Assembly: GCA_015295885.1 (NCBI GenBank)
Contig: DVEE01000195.1
Coordinates: 1-8,963 of the forward strand
Source: Leptolyngbyaceae cyanobacterium M65_K2018_010
GTDB taxonomy: Bacteria; Cyanobacteriota; Cyanobacteriia; Phormidesmidales; Phormidesmidaceae
Reading direction: 5' to 3'
Length of the DNA: 8,963 nucleotides
Shown here: positions 1 through 6,333 of the stretch, in pieces
Layout of the letters: the number at the start of each line of letters is the position of its first letter
Numbering within the stretch: position 1 is the first letter of the stretch
Notes under the pieces: model-generated
Told to the model about the DNA's origin: nothing
Databases searched by the model: none
What the model saw: only the letters and a program-made list of their open reading frames with translations
Program-made: the position numbers and the translations under genes

Positions 1-975
1 CGCCTGCGGCTAGCCGCAGGCCCCCTGTATCTTTACCAAAAACTGGGCCTATCTCGCCTCGTGCACCAGACGGGGTGGCTGCCCAAGCTTTCTGCCTCCC
101 TGGCCGCCATGGAGTCTCTACTGCCACCGGTGACCGCCGACAGTTTTCAGGATCACCTGCCCGAGGTTATCCCCGCCGTGGGAGCCCAGCGCTACCGGGT
201 TGGCATGCTGCTGGGCTGCGTGCAGCGGGTATTTTTTGCCGATGTTAATCGGGCTACGGCACGGGTTCTCGCCGCCAATGGTTGTGAGGTGGTGGTCCCT
301 CGTCGGCAGGGCTGCTGTGCCGCCCTGCCCGCCCACCAGGGGCAAGAGGCCCAGGCCCAGACCCTGGCCCGCCAGATGATTGATATCTTTGAGCCGGCCC
401 AGGTGGATTATGTGATTATTAATGCGGCCGGCTGTGGCCACACCCTGAAAGAGTACGGCCATATTTTGCAGGATGACCCGGAGTACCGCGATCGCGCCCA
501 GGCGTTCTCCGCCAAAGTCAGGGATGTCCAAGAGTTCCTGGCGGAGGTGGGGCTGACCGCGCCGCTTCATCCCCTTACCGAGGGTGAACTGCCGATCGTG
601 TTCCAGGATGCTTGCCACCTACTCCACGGCCAAAAAATTAGCCTACAACCTCGCCAATTGCTCCGGCAAATTCCTGGGGTCACCCTGCGGGAACCTCTGG
701 ATGCCGCTCTCTGCTGCGGTAGCGCCGGCGTTTACAACATGCTGCAACCCCAGGTGGCCGAAGAACTCGGCCAGATGAAGGTGAAAAACTTGATGAATAC
801 CGGGGCCCAGTTGATCGCGTCCCCCAACCCAGGTTGTTCCCTCCAAATTCAAAGGCACCTGGCCCAGCAAGGCCAAGTCATGCCCCTGGTTCACCCTATG
901 GAGTTGTTGGATGCCTCCATCCAAGGGCGATCCCTGGCGGACCTGCTGGGGGCTTCACCACCGAGGCTAGCTTAA
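1..975 (+). CDS. glcF: Glycolate oxidase/dehydrogenase iron-sulfur subunit GlcF, C-terminal part (5' end outside window)
   Basis: The frame is open from base 1 and ends at TAA 973-975, so this is the last 324 residues of a longer protein. GlcF proteins are usually a little over 400 residues. The missing N-terminus should carry the two 4Fe-4S ferredoxin motifs. What is visible is the pair of cysteine-rich CCG domains. The first has GCVQRVFF, then QGCCAALPAHQG, then NAAGCGHTLKEYG. The second has DACHLLHGQKI, then CCGSAGVYN, then SPNPGCSLQIQRHL. Members of this family pass electrons from the flavin subunit GlcD while glycolate is oxidised to glyoxylate in photorespiration; the link to GlcD here is from family knowledge, because glcD is not in the window. 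An internal GTG at 61 is not the real start, since the conserved reading continues upstream of it. The stop overlaps that of the convergent DUF3616 gene. Confidence 0.92.
   Translation, partial: RLRLAAGPLYLYQKLGLSRLVHQTGWLPKLSASLAAMESLLPPVTADSFQDHLPEVIPAVGAQRYRVGMLLGCVQRVFFADVNRATARVLAANGCEVVVPRRQGCCAALPAHQGQEAQAQTLARQMIDIFEPAQVDYVIINAAGCGHTLKEYGHILQDDPEYRDRAQAFSAKVRDVQEFLAEVGLTAPLHPLTEGELPIVFQDACHLLHGQKISLQPRQLLRQIPGVTLREPLDAALCCGSAGVYNMLQPQVAEELGQMKVKNLMNTGAQLIASPNPGCSLQIQRHLAQQGQVMPLVHPMELLDASIQGRSLADLLGASPPRLA
972..975. other. Shared TTAA overlap of two convergent stop codons
   Basis: The bases TTAA supply TAA for glcF on the plus strand (973-975) and TAA for the DUF3616 gene on the minus strand (974-972). 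No intergenic space is left for a terminator between the two genes, so each transcript must end inside the other gene. Confidence 0.9.
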
Positions 976-1994
976 GGGTCTGGCGCCAGGGGCCCAGGGG
1001 GCTGTTCCGGTTCGCGGGCCAGCTCCACCACCAGGCTCCTAAAATACTTGTGGGGGTGGTGGCTATCGGGAATATCCTTGCAAGGCACCCCGGCCCCTCG
1101 CACTATTGAGCCGTCGTCACTGAGCAAATGAAACTGATGGTCCTGGTGGGGGTGAAAGAATACCCCCTCCGGGCGAAAGTCCGGCGGTAGGCCCGTGATT
1201 TCCATGGGCTGGGGTTTGTCCTCCAACCCCGACCACCGATACAGGGCAAATTCATCACCCCCGTGGTAGATTCCAGCGATGATGAGGTAGCATTTCTGGC
1301 TAGCCCAGTAGTCAATACTGCGAATCCCCAGGCCATTCAAATCCAGCTCAATGGGTTCCCCAAACTGAGCCCTGGCATGATTGTTTTGCACCAAGTCTTG
1401 GGGATTTTTGAGCGGCAAAAGCAGAGCTTTACCCTGGGGAATGGGATTGCGAAAACCAAGGTATAACTCTTGGCTGGGGGTAGCGGTTAATCCCTCGATA
1501 TTGAGGCCCCCTGGTTGCTTCGGAGGCAACTTTTCTGCCTGGTCAAAACAGTAGCCTTGCAAGCGTTGATCCTGCCGCATATCGGCCACCAATTGGGTGT
1601 AGGAGCCGCCAACCTGTCTCAGACTTTGCCTTTCACCCGTCTGGGAGATGGTCTGGGCAAAAAATTGATGACGCTCTGGCCTGGGTTTACCATCTTTAGT
1701 TCTGCCATGGGAGGTAATCCAGTAGCTGATGCTCCCAATCTGGGCGGCGGCTTCGATATCGACTTCCCGGTGTTTGGGGTTGTTGTCAAAGTAGCCATTC
1801 ACATCAAGGCCCGCCCGGCCATGGGTTCCCCAGGCCACTGGCCCTCCCGATGCCATTAAGGAATAGATTCTCAAGATATTGTCTTCGTCGTTAGCAACCA
1901 CAAAATGCTGTGGGTCCAGGGCGATCGCGGCTGAAGCATCGCACATACCGTAGTGTTGCAGTACTTGGGTAACCGTTAGTTTCATAGGATTCAT
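972..1994 (-). CDS. DUF3616 domain-containing protein, probably beta-propeller-like
   Basis: This 340-residue protein matches what I recall of the DUF3616 family. The recognisable blocks are ALDPQHFVVANDEDNILRIY near the N-terminus, DIEAAAQIGSISYWITSHGR, NIEGLTATPSQELYLGFRNP mid-protein, and GLGIRSIDYW followed by LIIAGIYHGG and FALYRWSG. Repeated short beta-strand blocks with glycine turns suggest a propeller-like fold, which is an inference. No signal peptide or membrane segment is evident, so it is probably cytoplasmic, and its biochemical role is unknown. Two ATG codons compete as start, at 1994 and at 1985 (three codons later). Neither has a clear Shine-Dalgarno sequence, so the start is uncertain by three residues. 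It converges on glcF and lies divergent from argJ, so it is probably a single-gene unit. Confidence 0.85.
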   Translation of the reverse strand: MNPMKLTVTQVLQHYGMCDASAAIALDPQHFVVANDEDNILRIYSLMASGGPVAWGTHGRAGLDVNGYFDNNPKHREVDIEAAAQIGSISYWITSHGRTKDGKPRPERHQFFAQTISQTGERQSLRQVGGSYTQLVADMRQDQRLQGYCFDQAEKLPPKQPGGLNIEGLTATPSQELYLGFRNPIPQGKALLLPLKNPQDLVQNNHARAQFGEPIELDLNGLGIRSIDYWASQKCYLIIAGIYHGGDEFALYRWSGLEDKPQPMEITGLPPDFRPEGVFFHPHQDHQFHLLSDDGSIVRGAGVPCKDIPDSHHPHKYFRSLVVELAREPEQPPGPLAPDP

Positions 1995-2199
1995 GGGGGT
2001 ACGCCTGGACCAGCTGACCCGCGGTTGGCCAAGGGCGAGCTCAAATCCAGTGTGCCATCCAATGACCGCGAATCCGCTAACGGGTGAGGAACCTTAGCCT
2101 ACCGCCTAGAGATGGGGTGGGACGCCATAGGAGATTGGGCCACCCCGGGGGAAGGCCGCTGCCATGGCTGAGGGGCATCTACCGCTCGGCCGAACTTGA

Positions 2200-2205
2200 T
2201 ATAAT
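2200..2205 (+). promoter_or_regulatory. Probable argJ -10 box (TATAAT)
   Basis: A perfect TATAAT lies 28 bases before the argJ ATG, which predicts a start of transcription near 2212 and a leader of about 20 bases. No good -35 hexamer is seen 16 to 18 bases upstream (around 2176-2182), so an activator or a degenerate -35 may be involved. The box lies inside a longer open frame that begins at 2084, which argues against the upstream start. Confidence 0.55.
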
Positions 2206-2233
2206 CCCCCCAATACTGGAAGGGGACAGACGA

Positions 2234-3475
2234 ATGGCAGACTGGCGGGTGATTGAAGGGGGCATTACAGCCCCCAAGGGGTTTCAGGCGGCGGGGGTAG
2301 TGGCTGGGCTGAAGCCCTCGGGAGCCCCAGATCTGGCGCTGATTTATTCAGACTGTGATGCGATCGCCGCCGGAGTCTTCACCACCAGTCATGTCCGGGC
2401 AGCCTGTGTAGACTACTGTCGGCAGCGCCTGGAAGCCCGCACCAGCGCTAGAGCAATTTTAGTCAACGCGGGCCAGGCCAATGCCTGCACCGGCAACCAA
2501 GGGTGGGTGGATGCCCTGGAGAGTGCAGAGGCCTTAGCTGCTGCCCTAAGTCTTCCGCCGGAGTCCGTGCTGATCGCCTCCACGGGTGTGATTGGCCAGC
2601 GGATCAAAATGGATCAACTCAAAGCGGCTATCCCTCGGGTGGTTGAGGCCCTCTCCCCAACTGGGTCAGCGGCGGCGGCGGCAGCCATTATCACCACGGA
2701 CTTAGTGACTAAATCCGTAGCCATGGAAACCATCCTCCACGATCGGCCGGTGCGCATCGGCGGCATCGCTAAGGGGTCCGGCATGATTCACCCCAATATG
2801 GCAACCATGCTGGCCTTTGTCACCTGCGATGCCACCGTTTCTCCCACCCTCTGGCAGGATATGTTACGCCGCGCTGCCGATCGCAGTTTTAACCAAATTA
2901 CCGTCGATGGCGACACCAGCACGAACGATTCCCTCATTGCCCTGGCCAATGGGGAATCACGCACCCCGGCGATTACCGATGAGGGGGCCGAAGCCGACCA
3001 ACTAGAAGCCATGTTGACCGCCGTTTGCCAATACCTGGCCAAAGCCGTTGCCCGGGATGGCGAAGGGGCTACCTGCCTAATCGAAGTGACTGTATCGGGA
3101 GCGGTCAACCATGCGGCCGCGAACCAGGTAGCCCGCACCATCGCCGGCTCCTCCCTGGTGAAGGCGGCGATTTTTGGCCACGACCCCAACTGGGGCCGGA
3201 TTGCGGCGGCGGCCGGTCGGGCTGGAGTCACCTTTGAACAGGATGATCTGCGGGTGCAACTAGGTCCCATTCTGTTGATGGAACATGGTCAACCCCTAGC
3301 CTTTGATCGCCCGGCGGCCAGCGCCTACCTGAAACAAACCTGTCAGGGTGAGTACCTAAAAACCGACACAGTAGCGATTCAGGTCAGTATCGGCAGCGGG
3401 CCTGGGGTAGGGCAGGCCTGGGGCTGCGACCTCAGCTATGACTACGTCAAAATCAATGCCGAGTATACGACCTGA
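2234..3475 (+). CDS. argJ: Bifunctional ornithine acetyltransferase / N-acetylglutamate synthase ArgJ
   Basis: ArgJ moves the acetyl group from N-acetylornithine to glutamate, which recycles the acetyl group in arginine synthesis; bifunctional forms also use acetyl-CoA. The 413-residue length is normal. The self-cleavage and nucleophile motif KGSGMIHPNMATML is intact, with cleavage expected between Ala190 and Thr191 to give alpha and beta chains. The oxyanion-hole pair Thr117-Gly118 is present in ASTGVIGQ. Other conserved blocks are DGDTSTNDS, FGHDPNWGRIAAAAGR and the C-terminus SYDYVKINAEYTT. The frame could begin at 2084. I chose ATG 2234 because the conserved N-terminus (DWRVIEGGITAPKGF) starts there, a purine-rich ribosome site (GGAAGGGG, 2218-2225) precedes it by 8 bases, and a TATAAT box lies inside the upstream extension. 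Whether it is bifunctional cannot be read from sequence alone. The cyanobacterial setting makes the cyclic arginine pathway likely. Confidence 0.95.
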   Translation: MADWRVIEGGITAPKGFQAAGVVAGLKPSGAPDLALIYSDCDAIAAGVFTTSHVRAACVDYCRQRLEARTSARAILVNAGQANACTGNQGWVDALESAEALAAALSLPPESVLIASTGVIGQRIKMDQLKAAIPRVVEALSPTGSAAAAAAIITTDLVTKSVAMETILHDRPVRIGGIAKGSGMIHPNMATMLAFVTCDATVSPTLWQDMLRRAADRSFNQITVDGDTSTNDSLIALANGESRTPAITDEGAEADQLEAMLTAVCQYLAKAVARDGEGATCLIEVTVSGAVNHAAANQVARTIAGSSLVKAAIFGHDPNWGRIAAAAGRAGVTFEQDDLRVQLGPILLMEHGQPLAFDRPAASAYLKQTCQGEYLKTDTVAIQVSIGSGPGVGQAWGCDLSYDYVKINAEYTT

Positions 3476-3772
3476 GCCCTCCATCTGAGGCTAAAGCCGG
3501 CCCCCTCAGGAGGCAGACCCACAGGGTCAGACCCCGGTGCTAAACCATCGGTGCCTAATCCCCTAGGGGCAGTCGGGCTACATGTCCGCAAACTCCGCCG
3601 CCGGTTCAAGCAATTGGGCCCAGGGCTAGACGCGCACCAGCGTTTCGCCGCTGACGCTACCCCTGGGAGTTCCATTTTGAAACTTAAACCTTTCAAAAGC
3701 TCTGGCGACTGAGGAAAAGGCGAGATTATCTTTAGGAAAAAGAAAATTCGTTCTCGCTGTTGTGAGGGGTTT
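3476..3772. other. Intergenic region between argJ and the 71-residue gene
   Basis: No convincing protein gene is seen in this stretch of about 300 bases. It starts with a modest dyad (CTGAGG at 3485-3490 against CCTCAG at 3504-3509) just after the argJ stop, without a T-run. A longer inverted repeat follows at 3619-3667. The last 100 bases are AT-rich and A-rich on the plus strand (3674-3750), which fits promoter DNA for the downstream small gene. A -10-like GATTAT at 3723-3728 has no clear -35 partner. Confidence 0.5.
3619..3667 (+). repeat. Inverted repeat, possible argJ terminator or structured element
   Basis: CCCAGGG (3619-3625) is the exact reverse complement of CCCTGGG (3661-3667). 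Inside it, CAGCG (3638-3642) pairs with CGCTG (3649-3653) around a TTTCGC loop. Only a weak T-run (TTTT within 3671-3680) follows, so termination is unproven. It lies about 145 bases past the argJ stop. Confidence 0.35.
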
Positions 3773-3988
3773 ATGTCTATCTCAAAACCACACCCAGCCC
3801 ACGCTTACGCCCAAGCCATTGCGCCGGAGTACCTGGAAGCCTATGCGGAGCAAGACGCCCGATCCGGATGCCCCAATCCTCGGTTTAAACAATCCTCCAT
3901 CTACTGCAATCGCTATTTGGCGGTTCGGGCAGACCTGGTTGGGCCTGACCATTTCAGCGATGCCGAATGGGATTTAACGATTTTCTAA
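3773..3988 (+). CDS. Small protein of unknown function (71 residues)
   Basis: An ATG is preceded at 3 bases by GAGGGG (3764-3769), a good ribosome-binding site. The frame encodes 71 residues ending in DAEWDLTIF. I do not recognise a named family. The protein is soluble in character, with no membrane segment and no signal peptide. It has an N-terminal stretch rich in His, Ala and Tyr (HPAHAYAQAIAPEYLEAYAE), then SGCPNPRFKQSSIYCNRYLAVR with two cysteines, and an acidic, aromatic C-terminus. A frame starting at 3762 overlaps almost the whole gene. I prefer 3773 because of its ribosome site and its more protein-like composition. It stands alone between two long spacers, so context gives no function. 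Its small size and isolation are the main reasons for caution. Confidence 0.65.
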   Translation: MSISKPHPAHAYAQAIAPEYLEAYAEQDARSGCPNPRFKQSSIYCNRYLAVRADLVGPDHFSDAEWDLTIF

Positions 3989-4018
3989 GGTCTGTTTTCT
4001 AGGGTCGGTCCCTTCAGC

Positions 4019-4039
4019 GGCGGGATTGACTTTCCCGCC
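4019..4039 (+). terminator. Hairpin without T-run after the 71-residue gene
   Basis: GGCGGGA (4019-4025) and TCCCGCC (4033-4039) form a 7-bp GC-rich stem with a 7-base loop, 30 bases past the stop of the small gene. No T-run follows, so this may stabilise the 3' end of the messenger instead of terminating it. Confidence 0.35.
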
Positions 4040-4069
4040 CACCAGTGGCTCAACTTTACTTGGGTAATC

Positions 4070-4121
4070 TTACCGAATCCGCTAGCCTAAGCCTGGGCCC
4101 ACTAGAGATTTGATTCGGTAA
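4070..4121. repeat. Perfect 10-bp inverted repeat
   Basis: TTACCGAATC (4070-4079) and GATTCGGTAA (4112-4121) are exact reverse complements, separated by 32 bases. No T-run follows on the plus strand. The pair could be the stem of an RNA element, a protein-binding dyad, or the ends of a small degraded repeat. I cannot choose among these. Confidence 0.6.
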
Positions 4122-4170
4122 TTCTCTCGAAGTCGATCACCCGAATTCTTTAGACAATAGATTTAATTCT

Positions 4171-4306
4171 GGAGAACGCCGGTGAGCGATAGCTAAGGTC
4201 CACTTGGGGGCAATTGGGCGCTAGCCAATCTCTACCGAAATAGCGTTTTCCCAGTAAATGTGTCTGATCCCAGGGGGCTTGTTCGGGATCAGGCACTTTT
4301 TATTTT
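4171..4306 (+). ncRNA. Candidate structured small RNA ending in an intrinsic terminator
   Basis: GGAGAACGC (4171-4179) pairs with GCGTTTTCC (4243-4251) over 9 bp with one G-U pair. Next inside, CGGT (4180-4183) pairs with ACCG (4234-4237), and GAG (4184-4186) with CTC (4230-4232), separated by small bulges. An apical hairpin forms from ATTGG (4213-4217) and CCAAT (4225-4229). Eight bases past the outer stem begins a strong terminator. A -10-like TTTAAT lies at 4162-4167, close to the 5' end of the stem, but no clear -35 is seen. No protein gene lies between the 71-residue gene and this terminator, and the next start codon is 250 bases beyond it. That fits an independent RNA of roughly 130 bases better than a riboswitch. 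I could not match it to 6S RNA, Yfr RNAs or the glnA-type riboswitch from memory. The folding was done by eye. Confidence 0.4.
4260..4306 (+). terminator. Strong intrinsic (Rho-independent) terminator
   Basis: GTGTCTGATCCC (4260-4271) pairs with GGGATCAGGCAC (4285-4296) in a 12-bp stem with one G-U pair and a 13-base loop. TTTTTATTTT follows at 4297-4306. The T-run is only on the plus-strand side, so it ends rightward transcripts. It is the best terminator in the window. Confidence 0.88.
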
Positions 4307-4479
4307 AACCGCCGCTACCCTCACCACGGGAGAGGGGGTGGCTGCTCAAAATTAACAATCTGCTCAGTCCAGGGGCCTCAAGGTATTGGCTGCCAAGGTC
4401 TATGGATTGATCCGGAGGCCGCTTACTGAGCGGGAACCATGGTTAGATGGAGTACGGCTAAAGATGGGTACTAGCCCCT

Positions 4480-4511
4480 TAGCTGCCCTGGCCTAGCTGC
4501 CCCATGGGCAG
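4480..4511 (+). repeat. Short direct repeat and hairpin in the acyltransferase leader
   Basis: TAGCTGCCC occurs at 4480-4488 and again at 4494-4502. GGGCAG at 4506-4511 pairs exactly with CTGCCC of the second copy (4497-4502) across a CAT loop, and could also pair with the first copy (4483-4488). The element ends about 45 bases before the acyltransferase start. The two alternative pairings could matter for expression, but this is speculative. Confidence 0.35.
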
Positions 4512-4556
4512 ATCCCACCCCAAGGGCAACAATCCCACAATTTCAAGGAGTTGGCC

Positions 4557-5957
4557 TTGCCAAAGGATGCCCAAGTTCAGCCCCGCCTGGGCTTTATTCC
4601 TCCCCACTATCGGGCCTGGGTGGTGCGAGGGGGGTACTGGGTATTGCCATTTTTGCTCCGGGTTAGGTTGCGGCGGTGGTTGCCGGCGGGCATCTGGCCG
4701 GTGACCTGTACAAACCCTGAGGTGCTGGCGACAGAATTTGAGCGTTTTCAATCGGGCAAGAGTCGTCTAATTATGGCCTTTCGCCACAGCCAGGTTGATG
4801 ATCCCCTCTGTCTGTCCTATCTGTTCTCTCGTCTGGTGCCTCGGGCCGCTCGGCAGCAGGGGATGACCCTAAAAGTCCCCATCCATAGCTTCTTTATGTA
4901 CGACCGGGGGATGCCTCTGTGGGCGGGATCCTGGTTAGAGTGGTTCTTTGCCAGTATGGGCGGCATTCCGGTCCATCGGGGTCGCCGGCTGGATCTAAAG
5001 GCTTTGAAGTCTGTGCGGGAGCACATTCTCAATGGACCGTTTCCAGTGACGATCGCCCCGGAGGGAGCTACCAATGGCCATGGGGAAATTCTCAGCCCCC
5101 TGGAACCGGGTACCGCCCAGGTGGCGTTTTGGGCGGTGGAAGATTTGCACCGGGAAGGTCGTTCGGAACAGGTGGTGCTGCTGCCCGTGGGATTGCGATA
5201 CTTCTATCCCCAGCCTAACTGGGCGGCTTTGAACCGGCTGCTCAGCCGATTAGAACGGGATTGCGGTTTGCCGGATCGGGCCTTTGCCAGACCCACGGAA
5301 GCGTCCACGGAGGCCTACTACCAACGGCTATCGACCCTGGGGCAGCACCTGCTCACGCAGATGGAGCAGTTTTATCAACGCTTTTACGGGGGTCCTTTAC
5401 CACCACCATCGACCCCCGACCCCGATGCCGTGGGTCAGCGGTTAACCCAGGTGCTGCATCGCGCCCTGGAGGTGGGGGAGCGATTTTTTGGTCTAGCTAG
5501 CACCGGTAACCTCGAAACCCGCTGCCGCCGTTTGGAGGAAGCGGGCTGGACCTACATCTATCGAGAAGATTTTGATGACCTGGACCGCCTACCTGCTTTT
5601 GACCGGGGTTTAGCGGACTGGATCGCCGCCGAGGCCAGCCTGCATCTGCGGCACATGCGATTGGTGGAAAGTTTTGTGGCAGTGAGTGGGCACTACGTGA
5701 AGGACCAACCGAGCTTTGAGCGATTTGCCGAAACCACCCTGATTCTGTTTGATTTGGTGGAACGGGTGAAAGGTACCGCGGTGCCTAAGCGACCTCAGTT
5801 AGGTCGCCGCCATGCCGTGATTACCCTGGGCCAACCCATTCCGGTGGGCGATCGCTGGGCGGATTACAGCCAATCCCGGCGAGCGGCCAAGATCGCCGTG
5901 GAACAATTGACGGCAGATTTGCAGACCGCCCTGGAGCGCTTAATGGAGCAGCCGTGA
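4557..5957 (+). CDS. PlsC-family glycerolipid acyltransferase (LPLAT superfamily)
   Basis: The protein carries the acyltransferase hallmarks. Block I is RHSQVDD, an HX4D with catalytic His77 and Asp82. Block II is GGIPVHRG at 135-142. Block III is PEGATN around Pro168-Glu169-Gly170. Such enzymes transfer an acyl chain to glycerol-3-phosphate or lysophosphatidate at the membrane; the substrate here is unknown. A hydrophobic stretch near residues 20-35 (YWVLPFLLRV) may contact the membrane. I chose TTG 4557 because AAGGAG (4545-4550) precedes it by 6 bases. The TTG at 4551 would touch that site, and no ATG is available in frame before the upstream stop at 4494. The product is about 466 residues, roughly twice a simple PlsC. 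After a proline-rich linker near residues 279-288 comes a helical C-terminal half that I do not recognise. It is followed closely by a convergent small gene. Confidence 0.85.
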   Translation: MPKDAQVQPRLGFIPPHYRAWVVRGGYWVLPFLLRVRLRRWLPAGIWPVTCTNPEVLATEFERFQSGKSRLIMAFRHSQVDDPLCLSYLFSRLVPRAARQQGMTLKVPIHSFFMYDRGMPLWAGSWLEWFFASMGGIPVHRGRRLDLKALKSVREHILNGPFPVTIAPEGATNGHGEILSPLEPGTAQVAFWAVEDLHREGRSEQVVLLPVGLRYFYPQPNWAALNRLLSRLERDCGLPDRAFARPTEASTEAYYQRLSTLGQHLLTQMEQFYQRFYGGPLPPPSTPDPDAVGQRLTQVLHRALEVGERFFGLASTGNLETRCRRLEEAGWTYIYREDFDDLDRLPAFDRGLADWIAAEASLHLRHMRLVESFVAVSGHYVKDQPSFERFAETTLILFDLVERVKGTAVPKRPQLGRRHAVITLGQPIPVGDRWADYSQSRRAAKIAVEQLTADLQTALERLMEQP

Positions 5958-5960
5958 GGG

Positions 5961-6134
5961 TTACTCCTCCAGCTGGCTTAGGGCTGCGATGGTCACAGCA
6001 CTCAACAGTGGTTTAAGCTGAGCTTGCACCACCTCGGGTTGATTGCTCCACAACATTTTGCAAAAGGCACTTTTGCCCTCTTGGCTAGCTCGGTTGAAAA
6101 CCCCGGCCAGCTTTTCGTAGTTGGTATTGTCCAC
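5961..6134 (-). CDS. Small protein of unknown function (57 residues)
   Basis: This short gene runs from GTG 6134 to TAA 5961. The product begins with VDNTNYEKLAGVF (first residue Met when initiated), continues with SAFCKMLWSNQPEVVQAQL, and ends with LLSAVTIAALSQLEE. The start is well fixed: an in-frame TAA lies just four codons upstream, and AAGGTGA sits a few bases before the GTG as a ribosome site. The sequence is mostly helical in character, with one Cys, one Trp and a mildly amphipathic C-terminal helix. It has no clear membrane span. I do not recognise a named family. Its stop lies 3 bases from the acyltransferase stop, tail to tail. It lies downstream of pstB on the same strand, 199 bases away, so it could share that transcript or have its own promoter. 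The protein-like composition and good start support a real gene. Confidence 0.6.
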   Translation of the reverse strand: MDNTNYEKLAGVFNRASQEGKSAFCKMLWSNQPEVVQAQLKPLLSAVTIAALSQLEE

Positions 6135-6164
6135 GGCATCACCTTATGGATGTGCTGCCAGCAT

Positions 6165-6190
6165 ACTCCCTAACCTGGGCCCCAGGGAGT
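6165..6190 (-). repeat. GC-rich hairpin between pstB and the 57-residue gene
   Basis: ACTCCCT (6165-6171) pairs exactly with AGGGAGT (6184-6190). The loop contains part of a nested near-palindrome, CCTGGG (6174-6179) and CCCAGG (6181-6186), so two folds compete. Read on the minus strand it lies after pstB and about 30 bases before the small gene. There is no T-run, so it may be a weak terminator or a leader hairpin. Confidence 0.35.
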
Positions 6191-6333
6191 CCCCCGGGGA
6201 GGGGATTTCCTGGGGTTGAGCTGCATCAATTGGCTCCTACGCCATACCAGCGGCAGTCCAGTCCCCAATCGGTCATCCAAACTCCCAATAGCTTCAGCCC
6301 AAAGGTGGACTAGGGGGCAGGGCAACTGCGACT

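Larger units (their letters stand above)
3989..4556. other. Long gene-free region holding a probable RNA gene and leader of the acyltransferase
   Basis: No convincing protein gene is seen over about 570 bases. In order it contains a GGCGGGA/TCCCGCC hairpin (4019-4039), a 10-bp inverted repeat (4070-4121), a foldable segment ending in a strong terminator (4171-4306), and a leader with a short direct repeat and a tight hairpin (4480-4511) before the next gene. Confidence 0.6.

Noticed and set aside
2084..2233. N-terminal extension of argJ by 50 codons
   Set aside because: The extension is not ArgJ-like, contains a perfect TATAAT box near its end, and a better ribosome site precedes the ATG at 2234.
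3442..3696. 84-residue minus-strand reading frame after argJ
   Set aside because: It has low-complexity, unnatural composition, overlaps the end of argJ and a dyad region, and lacks a ribosome site.
3762..3977. 71-residue frame overlapping the small gene at 3773
   Set aside because: It has weaker start context and a less protein-like composition than the 3773 frame, which covers almost the same bases.
4171..4260. Riboswitch controlling the acyltransferase
   Set aside because: The terminator lies 250 bases before the start codon, and I could not find the core motifs of a known class such as the glnA-type glutamine riboswitch.
4316..4335. Second terminator-like pairing (ACCCTC against GAGGGGGT)
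   Set aside because: The stem is short and needs a bulge, and no T-run follows.
6146..6313. 55-residue plus-strand reading frame, proline- and serine-rich
   Set aside because: It has no ribosome site, its composition looks like translated GC-rich spacer, and it overlaps the start region of the better-supported minus-strand small gene.
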